A stretch of DNA of 64,000 nucleotides from Osedax fenrisi (taxonomy: Eukaryota; Annelida; Polychaeta; Sabellida; Siboglinidae), in NCBI GenBank assembly GCA_964019155.1, contig OZ025241.1:7290681-7354680 (forward strand), in the 5' to 3' direction. The notes below the pieces were generated by a model that was not told the origin of the DNA, did not search any database, and saw only the letters and a program-made list of their open reading frames with translations. The position numbers and the translations under genes are program-made. Shown in pieces: positions 40,969-52,724 of the stretch (positions within the stretch are counted from its first letter, which is position 1; the number at the start of each line of letters is the position of its first letter).

Positions 40969-40999
<31 letters not shown>
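37674..40999. repeat. 3326-bp tandem duplication, copy B
   Basis: Identical as far as I compared with copy A. The junction lies in an AT-rich run (TATATATTATATATAACTA). Only this copy continues into the right end of the CACTA-like element. Confidence 0.93.
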
Positions 41000-41004
<5 letters not shown>

Positions 41005-41724
41005 CTTATATAAATATTTGAATTTTAATTGCAGGAAATAATGACTCCATGGATACATGGATATATGCATATATCAGAAAAGAGGATGCTTATTATGTGT
41101 GTCGATAATTGTTTGGTTTTCGTTCAAGATAATTTATTTCGTATTTTATTAAGTGGTATTGTTAATTTTATTTGTTTCACGTAACATGTCCTACACACAT
41201 TAATTGTTTATGTAATTTTGTATCACGTTATTTATTTAAAAATGTATCTGTTAATAAACAATATTGTTACACCAAAATATGTGGTTTTTAGAAAATAAAT
41301 TATCATTATAAATGTCGATTCCATATATAAATTAATAATATAGAATAGTAAGTTATTATAAACACTGATATAAATTTAAATAAAATATAGTATAACTTTT
41401 AATAAATTATGATATAACTTTATATAATATACATTTTAATAAATTATGGTATAACTTTATATAATATATGGTATAAATTTAAATAAATTATGGTATAACT
41501 TTATATCAAATATGGTATAACTTTTTATAAATTATGGTATAACTTTATATAATATATGGTATAAATTTTAATAAATGATGGTATAACTTGATATCAAATA
41601 TGGTATAACTTTTTATAAAATATGGTATAACTTTTTTAATTAGTTATACCGTAAATGGTATACCAGGGCGCCACGGGGTTATACCATTTTTTAATCAATG
41701 TTATACCATTTATTTCTAACAGTG
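38797..41724. mobile_element. CACTA-like (CMC) DNA transposon E1, 2928 bp, complete ends
   Basis: Begins CACTGTTAAAAATAAGGGTA and ends with the inverted TTATTTCTAACAGTG, flanked by TA on both sides. Subterminal zones contain many copies of ATGGTATAAC/GTTATACCAT in both orientations, typical of CACTA/EnSpm elements. The paralogous site at about 49431 lacks the insertion. No transposase was recognised, so it is probably non-autonomous. A truncated twin starts at 35471 inside copy A. Confidence 0.8.
40128..40337 (+). CDS. Possible exon inside CACTA-like element E1, unknown product
   Basis: A 69-codon ORF (MPIINMQETVELFAEFQISF...) with few simple repeats. It contains an acceptor-like ATATGCAG|GAAAC and a donor-like AAACAG|GTAATT at 40320, and another acceptor (TTAATTGCAG) at 41034 could begin a next exon. 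The inverted element E2 carries the same region with stops and frameshifts. I do not recognise the family. It may be a transposon gene exon or chance. Confidence 0.25.
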   Translation: MPIINMQETVELFAEFQISFKILEKLPERNSELMGMIKHITYIHKYIDEYIDVLGIATTQTDQTGNLVI

Positions 41725-42068
41725 TAAAGTATCGTGATAAAGTTAAATACCATGCAATGTGCTAGCTATAGATGTAATACTATGACTAACTAGTTACTTT
41801 ATTGTGATAGTTAGATACGATCGAATACTAAAGAGATACTTTTTTAATAATATGAGACATATGAGCATATTTCACACTGAAAGACGAGAGACATAACAAA
41901 TTAAATACACATTATATTAGTTGTAATGATTATTCAGCATGATGGTATACCAAATAATATTTAATAGCTTTAGAGGAGATTAAGTTTTATTATGTTTAAT
42001 ACGTAATTTAATACAATGTTATAGATTTTAGAAATAATAAACCTAGAATATTTATAAGGGGAGAAGTG
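41725..42068. other. Host segment between E1 and E2
   Basis: About 345 bp that correspond nearly base for base to 49435-49778. The segment is therefore original flanking DNA, not transposon. Confidence 0.8.
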
Positions 42069-42985
42069 CACTGTTAGAAATAAATGGTATAACATTGATT
42101 ACAAAATGGTATAACCCCGTGGCGTCCTGGTATACCATTTACGGTATAACTAATTAAAAAAGTTATACCATATTTTATAAAAAGTTATACCATATTTGAT
42201 ATAAAGTTATACCATAATTTATACCATATATTATATAAAGTTATACCATATTTTATAAAAAGTTATACCATATTTGATATCAAGTTATACCATCATTTAT
42301 TAAAATTTATACCATATATTATATAAAGTTATACCATAATTTATAAAAAGTTATACCATATTTGATATAAAGTTATACCATAATTTATTTAAATGTATAC
42401 CATATATTATATAAAGTTATACCATAATTTATAAAAAGTTATACCATATTTGATATAAAGTTAGACCATAATTTATTACAATTTATACCATATATTATAT
42501 AAAGTTATACCATAATTTATTAAAAGTTATACTATATTTTATTTAAAGTTATACCATAATTTATTAAAATATATACCATATATTATATAAAGTTATATCA
42601 TAATTTATTAAAAGTTATACAATATTTTATTTAAATTTATACCAGTATTTATAATAACTTACTATTCTATATTATTAATTTATATATGGAATCGACATTT
42701 ATAATGATAATTTATTTTCTAAAAACCACATATTGTGGTGTAACAATATTGTTAATTAACAGATACATTTTAAAATAAATAACGTGATACAAAATTACAT
42801 AAACAATTAATGTTTGTAGGACATGTTATGAAACAAATAAAATGTACAATACCACTTAATAAAATACGAAATAAATTATTTTGAAAGAAAACAAAACAAT
42901 TATCGACACACATAATAATCCTCTTCTTTTCTGATATATGGAGTCATTATTTCCTGCAATTAAAATTCAAATATGTATATAAGTA

Positions 42986-43029
<44 letters not shown>

Positions 43030-45220
43030 TACTAGAGTATATAATAATATTGTATATTATATAATAGTACAAATATGTATATTATAAGAAACTTTATACA
43101 GTTAATATCATATATGATAATACTATATAAAGTATACTTTAGAATTGTAATTAGAAAAATCCAATATATTATATTAATTACTGCAGTTATATATATATAT
43201 ATATATATAATAAGGTATACTATACTTTTGAATTAGCATACGAAAAATCATAAAATAACTAGTATATTAAATCTATAGTTATTAAGTAATTATTAAGTAA
43301 CCTTATATTTATTTTCATTATAAATTCATTTTTCAATAATTCGCAAACTCCCATCATACAATATAAGATTCCCGCATCTATTTTAGGAAATATTATATTA
43401 GGTATATATACCTATATATTTAATTATACACTTTTTAATCTATATTTGATTAAGGATATAAGGATATTGATAATATGTGTACAACAGTTAACATTATTTA
43501 TATATATACATATTAGTAATATTATTTAAATTTAATTACATTGTGTATTAAAAATAAAATAAATAATTGACCATATATGGATATATATATAGTATACAAT
43601 CCATGGACTAATAAAATATAATTGCATATTATTTTATATAGATATTTAACTAATGTTATTAATTAGATAACTAAATTACCTGTTTGATCAGTTTGCGTAT
43701 ACACATACTATAGTAGCGCACCTAGTACATCAATATATTCGTCTATATATTTGTATATATATATACGTTATATGCTTTTTCATCCCATCAACTCAATATT
43801 CCTCTCCGACAGTTTTTCTAATATTTTAAGTGAAATTTAAAATTCTGAAAATAATTCTTCAGTTTCCTGCATAGTTTCCTACATTCCTATTAATATATAG
43901 CATATAGTTATCATAATTTTATAATATATATGTAATAAAGTGAATTTTCTAATACAGTTTATTAATCAAAGACCTATTGAACATAATAATAATATAACAT
44001 AATAATAATAATAATAATAATAATAATAGTACCTACCCGATGAGATGCAGACCGAAGAATGAATCAATCTCACCGAGTGGAATTTATTCTATAGAAAAAT
44101 AACGAAATATACTTTACAGACGATAACAATATAAAATACCAGAAAAACAAACATTTACATGGCTATGGCTATGCAATTAACACAGAGCGAGACACCGAAA
44201 TCTAGTTTAAAGTTTTAATGTAGATATATCGATTTCTGTTACATAATGCTAAATAGATTTAAATGTATATTACATTAATCGATATATCTACAACATCGAT
44301 ATAAAGAAAGTAAAAATAACTTTCTTTATATCGATGATCTACAACTTTGACGTTATAACATATATATATAATTATATTCTAACATTTTAATTATATATTA
44401 TAAATAATATATAAATATATTATAAAATTATATATTATAAAACTTTTATATTATTATATATAATATTATATAATTTATATATATATATAATATAAGTATA
44501 AATACCTTATGTATATTGTAATGTGTTGACAAATAAATGCTTCTCATGTTGAGTGTAGAGTGGAAATAAAATATGTTAATAAATAAAATGGAATTATGTG
44601 TATATATATACATATACTCGAATAATTATAAGTATTTGTATATAAAATATAGGAAATATGTATATGTATACATATTTCCCTATGGGGAATCTATATAGTT
44701 TCTGAAAACCAGTTTAATTGCAATTATAAGCAATACATGCTATGTCTATAATAATATAACACAACAATAAGTAAACTGTTATATTAAGGATATTATGAAG
44801 GATACTATTATGAATTATATTTCTTATACATTTTATTTTCAATCAAATATAAACTTAATTTTAAAATGTTATGGTATAACTGGTATTTCCATATTGTATA
44901 CCATATAATTCATAAAGTTATACCATTATATTTAATAGCTAATGGTATAGCTACACATTACGAATGTTATACCATATAATTTGTAATCTTATACCATTTA
45001 AATTAAGCTATGTGGTATAACTAAAAAAAACAAATGTTATACTATATAATTTGTGATCTTATACCATTTCAATTAAGCTATATGGTATAACTAAAAAAAT
45101 CAAATGTTATACCATATAATATGTGATCTTATACCATTTAACGTAATTGTATGGTATAACTCGTATTTCCATATGTTATACCGTATAATTCATAATGTTA
45201 TACCCTTATTTTTAACAGTG
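42069..45220. mobile_element. CACTA-like DNA transposon E2, 3152 bp, inverted relative to E1
   Basis: CACTGTTAGAAATAAATGGT at the left and the inverted CCCTTATTTTTAACAGTG at the right, with TG on both sides. It is the reverse complement of E1 with scattered differences. The paralogous empty site at about 49776 reads GAGAAGTGTAAAC with a single TG. Its internal ORF is broken, and it carries a 43-bp palindromic insertion at 44294. Confidence 0.82.
44294..44336. mobile_element. 43-bp palindromic micro-insertion with 8-bp target duplication
   Basis: CATCGATATAAAGAAAGT, seven bases, then its exact inverse. ATCTACAA flanks it on both sides (44286-44293 and 44337-44344). E1 has the uninterrupted site with one ATCTACAA (reverse strand near 36401-36415 and 39727-39741). 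Confidence 0.85.
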
Positions 45221-45301
45221 TGTAAACTATTATAATAATAAAGAATATATTTACTACATTTTATGAACAATTTAGAAAGTGATATATAAATTAATATATA
45301 A

Positions 45302-45340
<39 letters not shown>

Positions 45341-45454
45341 AATAAACTATTCAATATAGGTTACTATACTAACAGTCAATAGTACTTTCACGAAGTTCTG
45401 TTGCTGCAGCTACATTATTTTTATTATTAGTTAAGGTATTGTTGATAATGTAAC

Positions 45455-45495
<41 letters not shown>

Positions 45496-45740
45496 AAAGC
45501 GTCGGGCAAAGTACTGTAGACATGCATGAAATATAGGTACTCTAAATATATTAAAAAATATAAAATCAATCAACTAATTAATTAATAATTAATATACGAA
45601 ATGTTAAGTAACATAATTATAATACATATAAGTTAATTTAAAAAAAAATATTTATATTATTTTAATTATAAACAAAAAACTGATTTTATCGTAACGACTC
45701 TAACTTTATGAATATTTTGAAGTATCGTATTGATTCTCAA
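45221..45740. other. Host segment right of E2
   Basis: Corresponds to 49777-50270. Both copies contain a short minus-strand open stretch ending VAAAT(E/D)LRESTIDC with only two residue differences; the product is unknown. (TA)n tracts fall at 45307-45338 and 45455-45492. Confidence 0.6.
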
Positions 45741-48291
45741 TCTATACTATATTAGCGAAAATGTCTGTCTGTGTGTGCACATACTTACATGTAAGTATTA
45801 GGATCTCGCGTTCGCGAGATCCGTTTTCCGTAAGGAAAACGTCGGGTGATAAAGTGGGGCAGCGGGGTTCAAATAGATGATTTACTTTTTTGAATATGTA
45901 TTCACGTGATACCAATAATCGTTAAATAGTGTCATTTTTTAGTCGATTTACGTAATTCGAAAAATTTAAATTCGACGCAAATTTTTAATAACAAACTTTA
46001 TCGTGGAGAATTTTATCGTAAATAATTTCGTAAAAATGAGTTTCTTTAATTTCGAATACATTACGTAGATTTACGAAATTGTACTTCCGGTTTGAATATC
46101 TGAATACAAATTTTTAAATCGGAATTTTCGTACCCGTATTATTGAGAAAAAGTTCACGAACGGGTAAAATCGAGTTAATATTAATTATTTCCTATCTACG
46201 CCATGTAAAAATAAATTATTAAACATATGTGATACGATACGGTGATGTGAAAAATCAAAATCTACAATAATTATTCGATTTCAATAATTTTAAATTTATT
46301 AAATAGATAATTAAAATAGAATATAATTTTATAAATTGTGACTTCTTATGTTTAAAATTATTCGAGCTACGGCAGAAATAGTGAAAAATACATGATTTTA
46401 GAGTAGTATATTTGACCGACTTCCGGTAATATGTGCGTATAAATTATGGATTCATCAGATTAGGAGTACGAAAATACATGTAATAAAATGAGAAAAATCA
46501 TGAAAATATGAATAATATGGTTTCCATCTCGGTTTTAATATTTCGCCAAATGTCATCATATATGGTCAAAGAAAAAAATATAGATTTATAAAAAAATATT
46601 TTTTCTAAAATCTATTCTATAATTATATATGTATTACATACCAAGCCTATACAAGCATATATATATATATATATTTGTAGGATTTAGCTACATTACTTCC
46701 CGAGTTAGCCTATACAAATATATTGGTATATGTCTTTATGTGGTCATTAATATCTGATGTATTATTTATTTTCACAGTTGTGGTTAGGGTGGGTTAAGTT
46801 TTAATTTATGTAGGTTTTTTTTAGCTGCATTACTTCCCGAGTGAGCCTATAAAAGTATATTTTCACGGTTGTGGTTAGGTTGGGTTAAGTTTTAATTGTT
46901 GTGGGTTTTTTTAGCTGTATTACTTCCTGAGAGAGTTTATAAAAGTATTGTGATATATATTGTTATTTTCATAGATATGATTAGGTTGGGTTACGTATTA
47001 ATTTTGATAGGTTTTTTTTAGCTGCATTACTTCCAGAGTTTGCCTATAAAAGTAGATTTTCACGGTTGTGGTTAGGTTGGGTTAAGTTTTAATTTTGGTA
47101 GGTTTTTTTAGCTGCATTACTTCCCGAATGAGCCTATAAAAGTATATTTCCACGGTTGTGGTTAGGTTGGTTTAAGTTTTAATTTTGGTAGGTTTTTTTA
47201 TATAAAAAAGCATATTTATTTATATTGTTATTTTCACAGTTGTGGTTAGTTTGGGTTAAGTTTTAATTTTGGTAGGTTTTTTTTAGCTGCATTACTTCCT
47301 GAGTGAACCTATACAAGTATATTGTTACGATTGTGGTTAGGTTGGTTTAAGTTTTAATTTTGGTAGGTTTTTTTTAGATGCAAAACTTCCCGAGTGAGCC
47401 TATAAAAGCATATTTATTTATATTGTTATTTTCACAGTTGTGGTTAGGTTGGGATAAGTTTTAATTTTGGTAGGTTTTTTTTAGCTGCATTACTTCCCGA
47501 GTGAACCTATTAAAGTATATTTTCACGGTTGTGGTTAAGGTGGGTTAAGTTTTAAATTTGTGTATGTTTTTTTAGCTGCATTACTTCCTGAGTTTGCCTA
47601 TACAAGTAGATTTTCACAGTTGTGGTTAGGTTGGATCAAATTTTAATTTTTGTAGGTTTTTTTTAGCTGCATTACTTCCCAAGTGAGCCTCTAAAAGTAT
47701 ATTTTCACGGTTGTGGTTAGGTTGGGATAAGTTTTAATTTTGGTAGGTTTTTTTTAGCTGCATTACTTCCCGAGTGAACCTATTAAAGTATATTTTCACG
47801 GTTGTGGTTAAGGTGGGTTAAGTTTTAAATTTGTGTATGTTTTTTTAGCTGCATTACTTCCTGAGTTTGCCTATACAAGTAGATTTTCACAGTTGTGGTT
47901 AGGTTGGATCAAATTTTAATTTTTGTAGGTTTTTTTTAGCTGCATTACTTCCCAAGTGAGCCTCTAAAAGTATATTTTCACGGTTGTGGTTAGGTTGGGT
48001 TAAGTTTTAATTGTTATAGATTTTTTTAGCTGTATTACTTCCCGAGTGAGTTTATAAAAGTATTGTGATATATATTGTTATTTTCACAGATATGATTAGG
48101 TTGGGTTAAGTTTTAATTTGTATAGGTTTTTTTAGCTGCATTACTTCCTGAGTGAACCTATAAAAGTATATTTTCACTGTTGTGGTTAGATTGGGTTAAG
48201 TTTTTAATATTTGTAGGTTTTTGTAGCTGCATTACATCACAAAGTGAACGTTACGACCGATCACGGGCGAAGTCGGGCCCCGGCCACCTAG
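45741..48291 (+). mobile_element. Helitron-like element, non-autonomous, 2551 bp
   Basis: Starts TCTATACTATATTAGCGAAA after an A and ends GGCCACCTAG before a T, which are Helitron termini in an A/T target. Just inside the 3' end is a GC-rich block that can pair (CCGA...TCGG). GTCTGTCTGTGTGTG near the start is also typical. No Rep/helicase is seen. The paralogous site at 50268 reads CTCAA|TCG without the element, although its right flank does not continue here. Confidence 0.72.
46685..48250 (+). repeat. Internal tandem array of the Helitron-like element (about 90-105-bp unit)
   Basis: About 15 degenerate units of TTAGCTGCATTACTTCC, GAGTGAGCCTATAAAAG, TTTTCACGGTTGTGGTTAGG and TTAAGTTTTAATTTTGGTAG. 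One block of about 240 bp (47450-47690) is repeated at about 47712-47960. A diverged remnant lies at 56400-56560. Confidence 0.85.
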
Positions 48292-48325
48292 TATATTATA
48301 TTAATTATTTAATATTGTTATTTTT

Positions 48326-48460
48326 GCATTATCTAATACATATGTAGAGGTATACCAGAGACCACGGGGTTATATACATACAGTTATAACTATAGTTTAT
48401 CTTAATTCGCCTATTGGAACATCATCCACTGTATTTACCGACTTCGTTGTCATTGTATCG

Positions 48461-48520
<60 letters not shown>

Positions 48521-49098
48521 AATTGGAATGAATTGAAATTTATTTAAACATTTAAATACATCATAAATGATTTCTCAAACGTGTATAGAATAAAAATAAT
48601 AAAAGTAGATAAAATAATAAATACTATTAATAATAAAATAAAATGGAATAAATCATAAGAAATTAATAATTAAATAATAATGACAAACAATATTAGTATT
48701 AAAGTAATAATTATATATATATATATTATTTCTTTTATAAAAGTATTATTTATTATTTATAAATCGTATACGCGGAGCTCTTGTTATATATATACATCAT
48801 ATAGATACATTACATGTAATATATTGATGATAATGCGAAGTATGTATACAATAAGTGTAATAATATTAACTAGTTTTCACAAATAAGCGATTTATATTAA
48901 CTGTAGGAATATAATAGAAGAATAGAACGATACAATTGTCATTTCATATTAATTCATTGATTGATGAATTATTATATAGAATAATGATTATATATATATA
49001 AGATCAATAATAGAATAGTATTTATAAATATCAAGAATAAGAATGAAATTATTTAAATATAATTTATAATAATGTTTGTATATACACACACAAAATTT

Positions 49099-49133
<35 letters not shown>

Positions 49134-49842
49134 TACTATATATTCATGTTTGTTTTGTAATATATTTATATAATGAATTGTATGTATTTGAATAAAGAAT
49201 GAATAATATATTAATATTTTTATTAATAATATATTTCTCGGATATAATATTATTAATTGTAATTGATGATACATACACATTATATTGAGAGAGTATGTAT
49301 ATTACATTCGATAAGATATTACATTATGACTTAGTAGATGTATACAGATGTATATCAGATAATGTAGGACTAGCTATAAAGAATATTATTATTAAGTGAT
49401 ATTATATTTAAAATATTGTGAATCGCTGTCAACTGCAAAGTATGATGAGATAAATACAATGTAATATGCTAGCTATAGATGTAATACTATGACTAACTAG
49501 TTACTTTATTGTGATAGTTAGATACGATCGAATACTAAAGAGATACTTTTTTAATAATATGAGACATATGAGCATATTTCACACTGAAAGACGAGAGATA
49601 TAACAAATTAAATACACATTATATTAGTTGTAATGATTATTCAGCATGATGGTATACCAAATAATATTTAATAGCTTTAGAGGAGATTAAGTTTTATTAT
49701 GTTTAATACGTAATTTAATACAATGTTATAGATTTTAGAAATAATAAATCTAGCATATTTATAAGGGGAGAAGTGTAAACTATTATAATAATAAAGAATA
49801 TATTTACTACATTTTATGAACAATTTAGAAAGTGATATATAA

Positions 49843-49879
<37 letters not shown>

Positions 49880-49994
49880 AATAAACTATTCAATATAGGT
49901 TACTATACTAACAGTCAATAGTACTTTCACGAAGATCTGTTGCTGCAGCTACATTGTTTGTATTATTAGTTAAGGTATTGTTGATAATGTAACG

Positions 49995-50027
<33 letters not shown>

Positions 50028-50275
50028 GATAAAGCGTCGGGCAAAGTACTGTAGACATGCATGCAATATCGGTACTCTAAATATATTAAAAAATATAAAT
50101 CCAATCAATTAATAATTAATTTACGAAATGTTAAATAATATAATTCTAATACATATAAGTTAATTTAAAAAAATATATTTATATTATTTTAATTATAAAC
50201 AAAAAACTGATTTTATCGTAACGCCTCTAATGTTATGAATATTTTGAAGTTCCGTATTGATTCTCAATCGTTTAT
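48326..50275. repeat. Paralogous copy of the 34.4-45.7 kb host segment without the CACTA insertions
   Basis: Matches, in order, 34415-35470, 41727-42066 and 45223-45740. Both CACTA-like elements are absent and their targets are single-copy. Microsatellite lengths differ from the other copy. Confidence 0.85.
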
Positions 50276-51296
50276 AAATTTAAATATGTAAAATATACAT
50301 TATAGATCTAATTATTTTTACGATATGAAAAAAATATGTTATATTTTTTATAATTTTTTGCAAAGTTATTAACGTTTTCCTAAGCCGCATACACGTTCGT
50401 ATTACCGACACCCTAAATCATCATAATATGGATACCGTTAGGACGGATTTTATAATACGTTATTTTAAATAGTAGAGATACTCATTAGTAGGTTGAGCAT
50501 ATGGAAATATATTAGTTCGAAAGCAAAAGCCGGTACTAGATTTACTTTTCGAATTTCTAACCTCATTCAAAATTTCATAAATTGAAATTTGTATAAAAAA
50601 TAATGAATTTGTATTATCACCAATAAATTTATATATATATATATAATTAATAATTAATAAAAATAATGAATTTGTATTATTACCAATACATTTATATATA
50701 TATATAATTAATAATTAATAAAAATAATGAATTTGTATTATTACCAATACATTTATATATATATATATAAATGTATTAGTAAAATATTATTACATGTAAG
50801 TAATACGTAAGTCGTATGTCGTAGGTTAAAGTTGCACCTGATCATGATCCTATATGAGCACCTATAGGAATATTCCTGTATTACAGGAATACAAATATGT
50901 ACAAATTGTAAGCATACATAAAAAGAAAGTTAAAATATTATAGTGTATACAATAAAAATATGTCGACCAAATGTTGTAAATTGTTGACTAATCTCCGGCC
51001 CTTTCAAATGTAAGTATAATTTGCTTTGAAAAATATACTATTTTCATTGTTACAAACATTTTTTGAAAATATCGGAATTAAAACTCTAATAATTGATATA
51101 TTTTTATCAATCACACGTACATTGTTTACCTATAAGGTATAGAATAACATATTACTAAATCATATTTTAATGAATAAAATCCTAGATATTTCGAGGAATT
51201 AACTAGAATTGTAAATATTTTTTCAATTGATATATTTTTAAATATATATATATATTTATATTTTTAAATATATGAATACTCATTAATTAATATAGG
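50276..51296. other. AT-rich stretch with a 62-bp three-copy repeat
   Basis: AATGAATTTGTATTATYACC followed by AATAAATTTATATATATA recurs three times at 50590-50770. Otherwise there is nothing recognisable. Confidence 0.6.
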
Positions 51297-51932
51297 CTAA
51301 CCTCTACCGCATTTGCTTTTATTAAACACCCCGACCGATGTACATTCGTTTTCCAACAGGCAGTAGATACACTTGTCAGTGTATAAATACGTAATAGTGA
51401 GGTTATATGATAGTTCTAGGTCTGCTAACCACAGCATATCGCAGGTACATGTCAGCGAGTTATTACTTAACACCAAATGTCTTACGCCGAGATCGTTACC
51501 TCGTTGCACGTAGGTTTTGAATAGGGATAGGTTTAATGAGGTTACGCCGTTGTGGCTTATGTCTAGATAATTTAACGACGCTAGATGATCTATATTAAGG
51601 AAATAATTAGTAATTTTATTATATGATAGATTAATGTATTTTAGTTTTTTATTGTTGGAGAAAACTAATCTATTCACCGTTCGAATCAGATTTCTATTTA
51701 AATTTATTCTGGTTAAATTAACTAAACTACTAAAATGAATATAACGTATATCACTAATGTTATTGAAAAATAAATTTAATTGTGTTATACTATTATATTT
51801 ACAATTATCTGTTTTAAATGAAGAGTCAGATATATTTCCTATCGAATTAGTACAGGCATAATAAGTTGAATTGCATTCTTTAATTGCAAAAGCTTTCAGT
51901 TTGCCATCTTGAATATCATTTTGGTTGCACAA
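51297..51932 (-). CDS. Leucine-rich-repeat exon with LRRCT cap, partial gene
   Basis: 211 open codons on the minus strand. About five LRRs show the LxxLxLxxNxI pattern (ITQLNLFFNNIS, LTRINLNRNLI, LKYINLSYNKI, LNYLDISHNGV, VRHLVLSNNSL), followed by a cysteine-rich C-terminal cap (NSLTCTCDMLWLADL ... KCIYC ... ECTSVG). LRRCT caps occur in secreted or cell-surface LRR proteins. No ATG opens the frame: it begins at an acceptor-like CATAATAG|TTGTGC. It ends near AGAG|GTTAGCC, which could be a donor rather than a real stop. I cannot name the family or find the other exons. It is the only intact-looking coding region in the right half of the window. Confidence 0.7.
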   Translation of the reverse strand: MCNQNDIQDGKLKAFAIKECNSTYYACTNSIGNISDSSFKTDNCKYNSITQLNLFFNNISDIRYIHFSSLVNLTRINLNRNLIRTVNRLVFSNNKKLKYINLSYNKITNYFLNIDHLASLNYLDISHNGVTSLNLSLFKTYVQRGNDLGVRHLVLSNNSLTCTCDMLWLADLELSYNLTITYLYTDKCIYCLLENECTSVGVFNKSKCGRG

Positions 51933-51984
51933 CTATTATGTATAATTAATGGATTAATGTATACATATATACACATAGTTAATA

Positions 51985-51988
51985 TTAT

Positions 51989-52061
<73 letters not shown>

Positions 52062-52105
52062 TATTTTTTATTATATTATATATATATATATATATATAAA
52101 TATAA

Positions 52106-52150
<45 letters not shown>

Positions 52151-52199
52151 CATGGTATACCATATCTATATATAGTGTGTTTAATTTTTACACTTATTA

Positions 52200-52240
<41 letters not shown>
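51985..52240. repeat. (TA)n tracts
   Basis: Long TA runs at about 51991-52057, 52078-52145 and 52203-52240; the Tyr/Ile ORFs are artefacts. Confidence 0.9.
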
Positions 52241-52247
<7 letters not shown>

Positions 52248-52724
52248 AGTACAATGTTATGAAATGCTTTATACATATAATTTAACATATATACTTTTTT
52301 TAAGTCATTGGATTTTAGAATATTTAATTTTTATAAATATAATAATTATTTGTCAGACGATCTTATAAATAATTCGCAGGGCTCTGCTCTATTACACATC
52401 AATAGAAGTAGTATTCGATATACACTTGACCCATATTCGAATAAAATAAGATAACGAATACATAAATAAAGATATAAATATAATTAATAACTCAGAAGCA
52501 TTTAACCTATTTTTTAAGTTATGAACAAGGAGAATATTTTCGATATTTTACATCCTAATTAATATATATATATATATATCTTTTCTAATTTATTTTGGAA
52601 TCACCAAACACACCCAAAAACTTTACATAATCTACTTGATCTATTACATTATTTCAAATACATTTACCTAATTGGTCATCATTTAAATTATTAAAAATAA
52701 ACTGATTAGTTTTTTTTATATTAA

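Noticed and set aside
37405..41021. Ile/Tyr-rich membrane-like proteins in the CACTA-like elements
   Set aside because: Very AT-rich sequence running into (TA)n; same composition as surrounding non-coding DNA.
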